Position numbers and translations under genes: made by a program
Origin: Actinomycetota bacterium
Lineage (GTDB): Bacteria; Actinomycetota; Acidimicrobiia; Acidimicrobiales; CADCSY01
Assembly (NCBI GenBank): GCA_019348335.1
Contig: JAHWJR010000036.1
Location: 1-7,967 of the forward strand
Reading direction: 5' to 3'
DNA length: 7,967 nucleotides
Part shown: positions 1 through 5,461 of the stretch, piece after piece
Position numbering within the stretch: the first letter of the stretch is position 1
Layout: every line of letters starts with the position of its first letter
The notes under the pieces: generated by a model
What the model was told of the DNA's origin: nothing
Databases searched by the model: none
The model's input: only the letters and a program-made list of their open reading frames with translations

Positions 1-169
1 GCACCACGTCGGCCGGTTGCTCGCCGAACCGCTCGAGGGCCTCCTCACCCGACGCGGCGCCGTCGACGATCCAGCCCTCGTCCTCCAGGGCCATGCGCAC
101 CGCGATACGGATGCGCTCGTCGTCTTCGACGGTCAGGATGCGGGTACCCACGGGTCGAGGATGCCTCAT
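1..169 (-). CDS. Response regulator, N-terminal part of receiver domain (partial)
   Basis: The minus strand encodes about 56 residues before the gene leaves the window at base 1. After a short leader, the residues TRILTVEDDERIRIAVRMAL form the first beta strand, the acidic pair (E15, D16, D17 from the ATG) and the first helix of a CheY-like receiver domain. EGWIVDGAASGEEALERF follows as the second strand and helix. The reading stops at PADVV, just before the expected phospho-accepting Asp, so that residue cannot be checked. Response regulators of this kind are phosphorylated by a partner histidine kinase and usually control transcription. The output domain is outside the window, so the subfamily is unknown. 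The start is uncertain: ATG at 169 has a poor ribosome binding site, while GTG at 151 is preceded by GATGAGG with a rather long 12-base spacing. The gene is divergent from the STAS-like gene. Confidence 0.85.
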   Translation of the reverse strand, partial: MRHPRPVGTRILTVEDDERIRIAVRMALEDEGWIVDGAASGEEALERFGEQPADVV

Positions 170-186
170 CTGGCGGCACAAGTGGA

Positions 187-215
187 AGCAAGTCGAGATG
201 TCATGGAACCGTCAA
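187..215 (-). promoter_or_regulatory. Possible promoter for the response regulator gene
   Basis: On the minus strand TTGACG (215-210) matches a -35 element well. The hexamer 17 bases further on, CTTGCT (192-187), is a poor -10. The spacing and position before the start at 169 or 151 are right, and this is the least GC-rich stretch of the divergent intergenic region. On the plus strand CAAGT occurs twice, 10 bases apart (179-183 and 189-193), which could be one face of an operator but could also be chance. Confidence 0.25.
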
Positions 216-248
216 GGGGAAGTCACGGCCCTGACGGATGGAGCGGCC

Positions 249-252
249 AGGA
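249..252 (+). promoter_or_regulatory. Ribosome binding site choosing the ATG at 260
   Basis: AGGA lies 7 bases before the ATG at 260. The in-frame ATG at 203 has only a weak GAG in front of it. This favours 260 as the start of the STAS-like gene. Confidence 0.45.
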
Positions 253-259
253 TGTCCGG

Positions 260-658
260 ATGACACGGTTCCCCGGCTTCGACCTCCCTCTCGGTGCTCC
301 GGACGAGGACGAGTCCACCGCCTCGGGGCCCGGGGGCGGCGTCCGGGTGACCGCCGAGGGTGGTGTGGCGGTGCTCAGCGTGTGGGGCTGCCTGGACGCC
401 GAGGTCGGTGAGGCGGTGCGGGCCGCCGCCGGGGACGCGGTGCGTGATCGGGCCCGGCGCCTGGACATCGATCTGCGGGAGGTGGTGGGCTTCACCGGCG
501 AGGGGGCGGTCGCCCTGCGGGACTGCCGAGTGGGTGGTGCGGAGCTCCAGGAGGGTCTGCACTACCGGACGGGCCGAGGGCCGGGCCGCCAGGCGCTCCT
601 GGCCGCCTACGCCCCCGTGCTGCACTGGGACAGCGACGTGGAGGCTGCTCAGTCCTGA
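260..658 (+). CDS. Small STAS-like protein (anti-sigma-antagonist-type fold)
   Basis: This encodes 132 residues. After an acidic, Gly/Pro-rich N-terminus (about 1-27), residues 28-97 have the STAS pattern: strand VRVTAEGGVAVLSVWGCLD, a helix EVGEAVRAAAGDAVRDRARR, a strand LDIDLREVVGFTGEG and a helix AVALRDC. STAS proteins such as SpoIIAA bind anti-sigma or switch kinases and are regulated by phosphorylation of a Ser in a D-S-S-G-type motif after the third strand. Here that position reads VGFTGEG, with T79 the only hydroxyl residue, so classical switching is doubtful. Residues 98-132 (HYRTGRGPGRQALLAAY and onward) match nothing I recognise. Codon use is strongly GC at third positions, supporting a real gene. 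The start at 260 is chosen by ribosome binding site; ATG at 203 would add 19 residues. The 3' end overlaps the convergent IMPase gene by 10 bases. The STAS assignment is by pattern only, and a hypothetical protein of other fold is possible. Confidence 0.6.
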   Translation: MTRFPGFDLPLGAPDEDESTASGPGGGVRVTAEGGVAVLSVWGCLDAEVGEAVRAAAGDAVRDRARRLDIDLREVVGFTGEGAVALRDCRVGGAELQEGLHYRTGRGPGRQALLAAYAPVLHWDSDVEAAQS

Positions 659-1449
659 CCGGCCCCGGCTCCGGCCAGCAGCCGGCGCAACGGTTCGAAC
701 AGCGCGGGGGAGGCGGCGATGGTGAGCTCGCCCGACGCCGGTTCGTCTCCCAGGCTTCCGGTCGACGCTCCGGCCTCCTCGGCAACGAGGGTGCCGGCGG
801 CGATGTCCCACGGCTGCAGGCCGCGCTCGTAGAAGCCGTCGAGGCGGCCGCACGCCACCCAGCAGAGGTCGACGCTGGCCGCTCCGGCCCGGCGGATGTC
901 GCGCACCGAGGGCAGCACCCGGGCGAGCACCTCCGCCTGGCGGGCTCGTCGCTCGGGGGAGTAGGAGAAGCCCGTTCCGACCAGCGCCGTGCCCAGCTCG
1001 GACTGCGACGTGCACCGCAGCGGCCGGTCGTTGCACCACGCCCCCCGACCTCGGACCGCGGTGAAGGTCTCGCCGTGCGAGGGATCGACCACCACGCCCA
1101 CCTGGCTGACCCCGTCGACCTGGGCGGCGACGGAGACGGCGAAGGCGGGGAAGCCGTAGAGGTAGTTGGTGGTGCCGTCGAGCGGGTCGACGACCCAGGT
1201 GACGCCGGTTGTGCTGGTGTCGTCGGTGCCCTCCTCGGCGAGGATGCCGTCACCAGGACGTGCGTCCCGCAGCCCCTCGACGATGAGCCGCTCCGAGGCC
1301 CGGTCGATTTCACTCACCATGTCGGTGTCGCTGGTCTTGGTGCTGACCCCGGCCGGGCGCCGGCCTCGGCCCTCGACCAGGAGCTCGCCGGCCTCCCGCG
1401 CCAGGCGGAGGGCCAGGTCGAGCAGGTCGGCGGTGGGCAGGGGCGGCAT
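649..1449 (-). CDS. Inositol monophosphatase family protein
   Basis: This 266-residue protein has the usual length for the family. These Mg-dependent enzymes remove phosphate from inositol phosphates, fructose 1,6-bisphosphate, histidinol phosphate or PAP. Signature 1 is WVVDPLDGTTNY (85-96) with metal ligands D88 and D91. The preceding acidic site is AEEG (71-74), with E72 as the likely ligand. Signature 2 is QPWDIAAG (212-219) with D215 as the third-site ligand. K38 and D43 in STKTSDTDMV fit the N-terminal lysine and acidic region. No signal peptide or membrane segment is visible, so it should be cytosolic. The substrate cannot be fixed from sequence; inositol-1-phosphate or histidinol-phosphate (HisN-like) are both plausible, and no his or ino gene lies nearby. 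The ATG at 1449 follows a TAGGGT box by 7 bases, suggesting a leaderless transcript. The gene is divergent from the threonine aldolase gene and convergent with the STAS-like gene. Confidence 0.93.
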   Translation of the reverse strand: MPPLPTADLLDLALRLAREAGELLVEGRGRRPAGVSTKTSDTDMVSEIDRASERLIVEGLRDARPGDGILAEEGTDDTSTTGVTWVVDPLDGTTNYLYGFPAFAVSVAAQVDGVSQVGVVVDPSHGETFTAVRGRGAWCNDRPLRCTSQSELGTALVGTGFSYSPERRARQAEVLARVLPSVRDIRRAGAASVDLCWVACGRLDGFYERGLQPWDIAAGTLVAEEAGASTGSLGDEPASGELTIAASPALFEPLRRLLAGAGAGQD

Positions 1450-1456
1450 CCCCGGG

Positions 1457-1462
1457 ACCCTA
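1457..1462 (-). promoter_or_regulatory. TAGGGT -10 box for a probable leaderless IMPase mRNA
   Basis: On the minus strand TAGGGT is followed by the 7 bases CCCGGGG and then ATG at 1449. This matches the TANNNT-N6-8-start layout in which actinobacterial transcription begins at or next to the start codon. There is no Shine-Dalgarno sequence before this ATG, which fits. I see no clear -35. Confidence 0.55.
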
Positions 1463-1535
1463 GGCGGCTGCGCGTGGCCGGTTCCCCCCCCAGCAGCGAA
1501 GGGGAGCGACCGACGGCGTCGGGGTGACGCGCCGG

Positions 1536-1541
1536 TAGGGT
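1536..1541 (+). promoter_or_regulatory. TAGGGT -10 box for a probable leaderless threonine aldolase mRNA
   Basis: TAGGGT is followed by the 6 bases CAGCCC and then the GTG start at 1548, so transcription would be expected to begin at the GTG itself. The hexamer is identical to the one serving the divergent gene. GGTAGGG could also be read as a weak ribosome binding site, so the leaderless reading is an inference. Confidence 0.55.
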
Positions 1542-1547
1542 CAGCCC

Positions 1548-2561
1548 GTGGCCGGGGACATCGCCGACCTGCGCTCCGACACCCTGACCCGGCCGACCCC
1601 GGCGATGCGCCGGGCCATGGCCGAGGCCGAGGTGGGCGATGACGCCTACGGGGAGGACCCCACGGTCAAGGCGCTCGAGGAGGCCTACGCCGAGCGGGTG
1701 GGCAAGCAGGCAGCGCTGTTCGTGCCGTCGGGGACCATGGCCAACCAGCTGGCGCTGCGGGTGCTCGCCTCGGCGGGGACGACCGTGATCGCCGGGAGGG
1801 GCTCCCACGTCGCCGCCTTCGAGGCCGCCGCCGCCGGCACCAACACCCCGGCCCAGCTGTTCACCATCGACGACACCGCAGGCACCGTCGACCCGGCCGA
1901 GGTGGCGTGGCTGGTGGAGGCGGCCGAGCACCACTGGGCGCGCCCGTCGCTGGTGTGCGTGGAGAACACCCACATGCTCGCCGGTGGAGCTCCCTGGCCC
2001 CTCGATCGCCTGCGATCGCTGGCGGCCATCGGCCTGCCCGTCCACGCCGACGGCGCCCGGCTGTTCAACGCCGTGGTCGCCACCGGCACCAGCGCCTCTG
2101 CCTACGCCGAGCCGTGCACGACGGTGTGGACGGCGCTCACCAAGGGGCTGTGCGCCCCGATCGGCTCGGTGCTGGCCGGGCCAGCCGACGTGATCGACGA
2201 GGCCCGGACCGAGCGCCAGCGCATGGGCGGCCAGCTCCGCCAGGCCGGCGTGCTGGCGGCGGCGGGCCTGGTGGCGCTCGACCACATGGTCGACCGGCTG
2301 GCCGACGACCACGCCCGAGCCGCGCTGCTCGCCGAGGCGGTGGCCGAGCGGTGGCCGGACGCCGGCCTCGACCCCGCCACGGTCCGCACCAACATGGTGA
2401 TCTTCGCCCACCCCGAGCCTGGTGCCCTGATCGACCACCTGGCGGCGCACGGCGTGCTGGCCGGCACGGTGGCACCCCGGACCATGCGCCTGGTGACCCA
2501 CCACGACGTCGACGATGCTCACGTGGAACGGGCCCGCCGAGCGCTGGCGAGCGCCCCGTAG
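1548..2561 (+). CDS. ltaE: Low-specificity L-threonine aldolase family protein
   Basis: This 337-residue protein is a PLP enzyme of the beta-eliminating lyase / threonine aldolase family (fold type I). It would cleave threonine or allo-threonine to glycine and acetaldehyde in the cytosol. Family landmarks in order are DLRSDTLTRPTPAM (7-20), GDDAYGEDPTV (30-40), PSGTMANQLAL (60-70) for cofactor phosphate contacts, GSHVAAFE (85-92) with H87 where a His stacks on PLP, ENTHM (139-143), HADGARLFNA (166-175) with D168 and R171, and the Schiff-base lysine K199 in TALTKGLCAPIGSVLAG (195-211). GGQLRQAGVLAAAG (227-240) is also characteristic. Small departures from the usual pattern are ENTHM where ENTHN is common and TK where SK is common. 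GTG at 1548 places the conserved DLRSDT at the usual distance from the N-terminus and sits 6 bases after TAGGGT. It is the first gene of a unit with the deacetylase gene. Related beta-eliminating lyases with other substrates cannot be excluded. Confidence 0.92.
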   Translation: MAGDIADLRSDTLTRPTPAMRRAMAEAEVGDDAYGEDPTVKALEEAYAERVGKQAALFVPSGTMANQLALRVLASAGTTVIAGRGSHVAAFEAAAAGTNTPAQLFTIDDTAGTVDPAEVAWLVEAAEHHWARPSLVCVENTHMLAGGAPWPLDRLRSLAAIGLPVHADGARLFNAVVATGTSASAYAEPCTTVWTALTKGLCAPIGSVLAGPADVIDEARTERQRMGGQLRQAGVLAAAGLVALDHMVDRLADDHARAALLAEAVAERWPDAGLDPATVRTNMVIFAHPEPGALIDHLAAHGVLAGTVAPRTMRLVTHHDVDDAHVERARRALASAP

Positions 2562-2562
2562 C

Positions 2563-3276
2563 GTGGCGGCACTGGTCGACGGCGCTCCGAGTACGGCGCT
2601 GGCCGTGTACGCCCATCCCGACGACCCCGAGGTGTCGTGCGGGGGCCTGCTGGCCCGCTGGGCACGGGCGGGCACCGAGGTCCACGTGGTGGTGGCCACG
2701 CGGGGGGAGAAGGGCACCGTCGACCCCTCCACCGACCCGGACGACCTGGCCCGGCGCCGGGAGCAGGAGCTCCGTCTCGCCGCCGACGTGCTGGGCGTGG
2801 CCGGCGTCGAGCTGCTGGGTCACCCCGACGGAGACCTGCCGGCCCAGCCCGCCCTGGTGCGAGAGCTGGTGGGCATCATCCGGCGCCTGGCCCCGGAGGT
2901 GGTCGTGGGCGTCGATCCCACGGCGGTCTACTTCGGCGACGCCTACGTCAACCACGTCGACCACCGGGCCATCGGTTGGGCGACGCTCGACGCCGTGGCC
3001 CCGGCGGCCTCGTCCCCGCTCTACTTCCCCGAGGAGGGGCCCGCCCACCGGGTGGGCACCGTCCTGCTCTCAGGCACCCTGGAGCCCGACGTGTGGGCCG
3101 ACGTGGAGACGACGCTCGACGTGAAGGTGCGGGCCATGTTCTGCCACCGCAGCCAGCTGGCCGCCGACGCCGACGAGTGGCTCGCCGACTTCGTGCGGGA
3201 ACGGGCGGCGGGCGAGGGGAGGAGGGCGGGGGTCCGCTACGCCGAGGCGTTCCGGCGGTTGCGGCTGCACCGCTGA
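2563..3276 (+). CDS. PIG-L / LmbE family zinc-dependent deacetylase
   Basis: From GTG at 2563 this encodes 237 residues. The family removes acetyl groups from GlcNAc-type substrates; actinobacterial members include MshB and Mca in mycothiol metabolism. The motif YAHPDDPEVSCGG (16-28) supplies zinc ligands H18 and D21 and catalytic base D20. NHVDHRAIG (130-138) supplies the third ligand H134 and the catalytic H131. R65, R66 and E69 in ARRREQELRLAADVLGV, and CHRSQL (194-199), also fit the family. There is no signal peptide, so it should be cytosolic. It follows the threonine aldolase stop codon by one base and is surely co-transcribed. An upstream in-frame ATG at 2515 would add 16 residues but lies inside the aldolase gene; the conserved domain begins about ten residues after the GTG, so 2563 is preferred. 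No ribosome binding site is clear, consistent with translational coupling. Substrate is not determined; no mycothiol gene is nearby. Confidence 0.9.
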   Translation: MAALVDGAPSTALAVYAHPDDPEVSCGGLLARWARAGTEVHVVVATRGEKGTVDPSTDPDDLARRREQELRLAADVLGVAGVELLGHPDGDLPAQPALVRELVGIIRRLAPEVVVGVDPTAVYFGDAYVNHVDHRAIGWATLDAVAPAASSPLYFPEEGPAHRVGTVLLSGTLEPDVWADVETTLDVKVRAMFCHRSQLAADADEWLADFVRERAAGEGRRAGVRYAEAFRRLRLHR

Positions 3277-3309
3277 GCGGCTTCCGGCGGGGACCACCGC
3301 AGCGCGCCC

Positions 3310-3615
3310 TCAGTGGTCATCGGGCCCGATGTCCTTCCTCCACTCGGCCATGGCCCGCAGCGCCAGCACCGCCATGACCGCCACGCCCAGGGCGCCGGCG
3401 ACGGCGCCTGCCAGGCCCCCGAGGGCAGCCAGCACGGTGCAGCCGTCGTCGGGCCCGCACTGGAGCGAGGCGATCGAGTAGACGATCAGCCCGCTGCAGA
3501 TGCCGCCGACGACGATGGCGACGAAGGCGAGGGCCCTGGCCGTGACCGGCGGCAGGGCCGTGGGTTGGTAGGGCCGGGCCGTGGGCCGGGACTGCGGGTC
3601 GGGCACCGGGCCCAT
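3310..3615 (-). CDS. Small two-helix membrane protein of unknown function
   Basis: This encodes 101 residues and I do not recognise a family. The N-terminal 24 residues are rich in Pro, Gln and Arg (MGPVPDPQSRPTARPYQPTA). Two hydrophobic helices follow at about 27-49 and 60-86, joined by the short loop LQCGPDDGCT. Positive residues R10, R14 and R27 before the first helix and R87, R93 and K94 after the second predict both termini in the cytoplasm and the loop outside. The loop carries C53 and C59, which could form a disulfide. The tail EWRKDIGPDDH is hydrophilic. ATG at 3615 is chosen because an upstream extension would run into the dinB start on the other strand; no good ribosome binding site is visible. 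The gene is convergent with the deacetylase gene, with 33 bases between, and divergent from dinB. The codon pattern and coherent topology support a real gene. Confidence 0.7.
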   Translation of the reverse strand: MGPVPDPQSRPTARPYQPTALPPVTARALAFVAIVVGGICSGLIVYSIASLQCGPDDGCTVLAALGGLAGAVAGALGVAVMAVLALRAMAEWRKDIGPDDH

Positions 3616-3693
3616 GGTAGGGACGGGGAGCGGCCACGGCTGGTCCGAGGAGCGCGGTCGCCCGCATGCCGCAGGTGCCGGCGATGGGGCGCT

Positions 3694-3700
3694 AAGAAGG
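3694..3700 (+). promoter_or_regulatory. Ribosome binding site selecting GTG 3707 for dinB
   Basis: AAGAAGG ends 6 bases before the GTG at 3707, a good Shine-Dalgarno placement. The in-frame GTG at 3701 touches the same motif and so is a worse start. TAAGAA (3693-3698), 8 bases before 3707, could alternatively be a -10 element of a leaderless message. Confidence 0.5.
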
Positions 3701-3706
3701 GTGACG

Positions 3707-4921
3707 GTGGCGACGCCCAGCATCCTGCATGTCGACATGGACGCCTTCTTCGCCGCGGTGGAGGTGCGCGACGACCCCTCACTGGCGGGCAAGCCGGTCG
3801 TGGTCGGAGGGGGAGGGGACCGCGGTGTGGTGGCGGCCGCCTCCTACGAGGCGCGCATCCACGGCGTGCGCTCGGCCATGCCGTCGTTCCAGGCCCGCCG
3901 GCTGTGCCCGGGAGCGGTGTTCGTCACCGCCCGCCACGCCCGCTACCGCCAAGTCAGCGACGCCGTCCACCGGCTGCTGCTCGGCGTCACCCCCCTGGTG
4001 GAGCGGCTGGGCCTGGACGAGGCCTTCCTCGACGTGGCCGGCGCCCGGCGCCTCCTGGGTGACGCGCCCACCATCGCCACCGGACTCCGCCGGCGGCTGC
4101 ACGACGAGCTCGGCCTGTGGTGCTCGGTCGGGGTCGCCCCCCGCAAGCTGACGGCCAAGCTGGCGTCCGAGGCGGCCAAGCCCGAGGCCGGTCCCACGGG
4201 TGTGGCGCCGGGTGCCGGCGTGGTCGTCGTGGGGCTCGACGACGAGCTGGCGTTCCTCCACCGCCACCCGGTGGAGGCACTGGCGGGCGTGGGGCCGGCC
4301 ACCCTGCCCCGCCTGCGGCGCCTCGGCGTGCGCACCGTCGGCGACCTGGCCACCCTTCCCCGGGCCACGCTGGAGGCGGCGCTGGGGCAGGCGGCCGGGC
4401 GCCGCCTCTACGCCCTGGCGCGGGCGCAGGACGACCGTCCGGTCGTGCCCGCCGGCCGGCCGAAGTCGGTCAGCCACGAGGAGACCTTCGCCGGCGACCG
4501 CCATGGCGTGGAGGCGCTCGTACCCGAGGCCGTGCGCCAGGCCGACGCCGTGGCCGCTCGCCTCCGCCGAGCGGGAGTCGCCGGGCGGACCGTCCACCTG
4601 AAGGTCCGTTTCGGTGACTTTCGCACCATCACCCGCAGCTGCACGGTCACCGAGCCGCTCGATCGCGGTCACGAGCTGGCCCGGGTGGTGCGCCGGCTCC
4701 TCGCCACGGTCGACGTCTCGGCGGGGGTGCGCCTGCTGGGCGTGGGCGTCTCCTCGCTCACCGACTCGGGCAGCGCCCAGCTGCGGCTCGAGGATCAAGG
4801 ACCGGGGTGGGCGGAGGTCACCACGGCCGTGGATGCCGCCCGCCGACGGTTCGGTGAGAGCGCCGTGCTGCCGGCCACCGTCGTCGCCCGGGGCAGGGCC
4901 CCGGAACGCCCCCGGCCCTGA
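3707..4921 (+). CDS. dinB: DNA polymerase IV, Y-family translesion polymerase
   Basis: This encodes 404 residues from GTG 3707. Y-family polymerases copy damaged DNA with low fidelity in the cytoplasm. The palm opens with ILHVDMDAFFAAVE (6-19), giving metal ligand D10 and steric gate F15. The second catalytic site is LGLDEAFLDV (101-110) with D104 and E105, where most homologues have S at G102. SYEARIHGVRSAMP (47-59) is the fingers motif. CSVGVAPRKLTAKLASEAAKP (139-159) completes the palm. A helix-hairpin-helix thumb follows at ALAGVGPATLPRLRRLGVRTVGDL (191-214). The little-finger domain runs from KSVSHEETF (253-261) to RFGESAVLPA (381-390). The internal clamp-binding position reads QLRLE (358-362) where QLSLF-like sequences are usual. 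No C-terminal clamp motif is seen; the protein ends in RAPERPRP. I see no LexA-type box upstream. The gene is divergent from the small membrane gene and followed by a hairpin. Confidence 0.95.
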   Translation: MATPSILHVDMDAFFAAVEVRDDPSLAGKPVVVGGGGDRGVVAAASYEARIHGVRSAMPSFQARRLCPGAVFVTARHARYRQVSDAVHRLLLGVTPLVERLGLDEAFLDVAGARRLLGDAPTIATGLRRRLHDELGLWCSVGVAPRKLTAKLASEAAKPEAGPTGVAPGAGVVVVGLDDELAFLHRHPVEALAGVGPATLPRLRRLGVRTVGDLATLPRATLEAALGQAAGRRLYALARAQDDRPVVPAGRPKSVSHEETFAGDRHGVEALVPEAVRQADAVAARLRRAGVAGRTVHLKVRFGDFRTITRSCTVTEPLDRGHELARVVRRLLATVDVSAGVRLLGVGVSSLTDSGSAQLRLEDQGPGWAEVTTAVDAARRRFGESAVLPATVVARGRAPERPRP

Positions 4922-4924
4922 GCA

Positions 4925-4957
4925 GCCCACAACGGCGGCGGCTGCCGCGTTGTGGGC
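4925..4957 (+). terminator. Strong hairpin without U-tract after dinB
   Basis: GCCCACAACG (4925-4934) is the exact reverse complement of CGTTGTGGGC (4948-4957). Inside it CGGC (4936-4939) pairs with GCCG (4944-4947), leaving a bulged G4935 and the tetraloop GGCT. The total is 14 base pairs with one bulge, starting 4 bases after the dinB stop codon. No run of T follows (the next bases are GATGGGATG), so this is a U-less actinobacterial-type terminator or an mRNA 3'-end stabiliser. Confidence 0.7.
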
Positions 4958-4984
4958 GATGGGATGCCGCGCGAAGATCAGGGG

Positions 4985-4990
4985 TACGTT
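4985..4990 (+). promoter_or_regulatory. Candidate -10 element of the DUF3040 gene
   Basis: TACGTT fits TANNNT and lies between the dinB hairpin and the second inverted repeat. A start about 7 bases later would give a leader of roughly 85 bases. No convincing -35 is visible at the right distance, so this is weak. Confidence 0.3.
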
Positions 4991-5018
4991 CGGTTGGGTG
5001 ACGGCATCGCCCCAACCG
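4991..5018 (+). repeat. Perfect 8-bp inverted repeat in the DUF3040 leader
   Basis: CGGTTGGG (4991-4998) and CCCAACCG (5011-5018) are exact reverse complements separated by 12 bases. As RNA this is a stable hairpin; as DNA it is a possible operator. It is the second hairpin in this 161-base gap and lies well before the ribosome binding site at 5068, so it should not directly block translation. Confidence 0.55.
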
Positions 5019-5033
5019 GCGTCCGGCATCGCC
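5003..5033 (+). repeat. Direct repeat GGCATCGCC, two copies 22 bases apart
   Basis: GGCATCGCC occurs at 5003-5011 and 5025-5033. Each copy is itself an interrupted palindrome (GGC-ATC-GCC). The 22-base offset equals about two helical turns, as for paired protein-binding sites. The first copy overlaps the loop of the inverted repeat at 4991-5018. A related arrangement, GGCGAT then GGATGCC, lies at 4955-4967. In DNA this GC-rich, chance remains possible. Confidence 0.35.
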
Positions 5034-5067
5034 GGGTCGTGATCAGGGCAACCACAGGGTGAGGAAC

Positions 5068-5073
5068 GGAGGG
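5068..5073 (+). promoter_or_regulatory. Shine-Dalgarno GGAGGG deciding the DUF3040 start
   Basis: GGAGGG lies 9 bases before the GTG at 5083, the best ribosome binding site in the window. It rules against the earlier in-frame GTG at 5059, which would place this motif inside the coding sequence. Confidence 0.8.
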
Positions 5074-5082
5074 CAACCCGGC

Positions 5083-5457
5083 GTGCCGCTTTCCGAGGAC
5101 GAACAGCGAATCCTCCAGGAGATCGAGCAGCAGCTCTATGACTCCGATCCTGAGTTGGCGCGCGAGGTCAGCTCCACCACGATCTACCGCCATGCCGGTC
5201 GCAACCTGAAGTGGGCCGGCCTCGGCTTCGTCGCCGGCCTCGTGTTCATGGTCCTGACCGTGCAGACCCTGCCGCTGGCCTTCGCCGGCTTCCTCGCCAT
5301 GCTGGCGTGCGCCGTGCTCTTCGAGCGCAACCTGCGCAAGATGGGTCGTGCCGGCTGGCACCAGTGGACCGAGACCATGCGGTCGTCGGGCATGCGGGAG
5401 TACTTCGGGACCGCCGGTCAGCGGGTGCGGGAGCGCTTCAACAAGAAGGACGAGTAG
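5083..5457 (+). CDS. DUF3040 family membrane protein
   Basis: From GTG 5083 this encodes 124 residues, the usual size for DUF3040. The N-terminus MPLSEDEQRILQEIEQQLYD is the family's hallmark, an acidic amphipathic helix beginning M-P-L-S-E. DPELAREVSS follows, and then two hydrophobic segments at about 44-61 (WAGLGFVAGLVFMVLTV) and 64-81 (PLAFAGFLAMLACAVLF). The tail is basic and hydrophilic and ends NKKDE. Both termini are probably cytoplasmic, with only a very short outside turn. DUF3040 proteins are small actinobacterial membrane proteins of unknown role, often coded beside mraZ and the division and cell-wall cluster; that neighbourhood is from general knowledge and is not visible here. 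Expression may depend on the structured leader upstream (4985-5072). The gene converges on the tgpA-type gene with 30 bases between. Confidence 0.88.
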   Translation: MPLSEDEQRILQEIEQQLYDSDPELAREVSSTTIYRHAGRNLKWAGLGFVAGLVFMVLTVQTLPLAFAGFLAMLACAVLFERNLRKMGRAGWHQWTETMRSSGMREYFGTAGQRVRERFNKKDE

Positions 5458-5461
5458 GCAG

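Noticed and set aside
17..259. Upstream extension of the STAS-like frame to base 17
   Set aside because: It runs antisense through the response regulator receiver sequence, which is clearly coding on the minus strand, and the ribosome binding site favours ATG 260.
212..1313. Long minus-strand open frames antisense to the STAS-like gene and in other frames of the IMPase gene
   Set aside because: They are Arg/Pro/Gly-rich low-complexity translations typical of shadow frames in GC-rich DNA, with no recognisable motif.
1314..2732. A 472-residue minus-strand open frame across the threonine aldolase gene
   Set aside because: The sense strand has all the landmarks of a PLP enzyme; the antisense product is His/Gly/Arg-rich without domains.
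3270..3300. Small inverted repeats at the end of the deacetylase gene (CCGCTGAGCGG and GCGG-N6-CCGC)
   Set aside because: The stems are only 4-5 base pairs and of a kind expected by chance at this GC content, so I do not call a terminator.
3616..3706. LexA/SOS box upstream of dinB
   Set aside because: I looked for GAAC-N4-GTTC-type or similar palindromes in the divergent gap and found none.
3779..5029. A 416-residue open frame antisense to dinB
   Set aside because: It is a shadow of a well-supported Y-family polymerase gene, and its extension into the non-coding gap means nothing in DNA with few stop codons.
5059..5082. GTG at 5059 as the DUF3040 start
   Set aside because: It would bury GGAGGG inside the gene and add eight residues before the family's standard M-P-L-S-E beginning at 5083.
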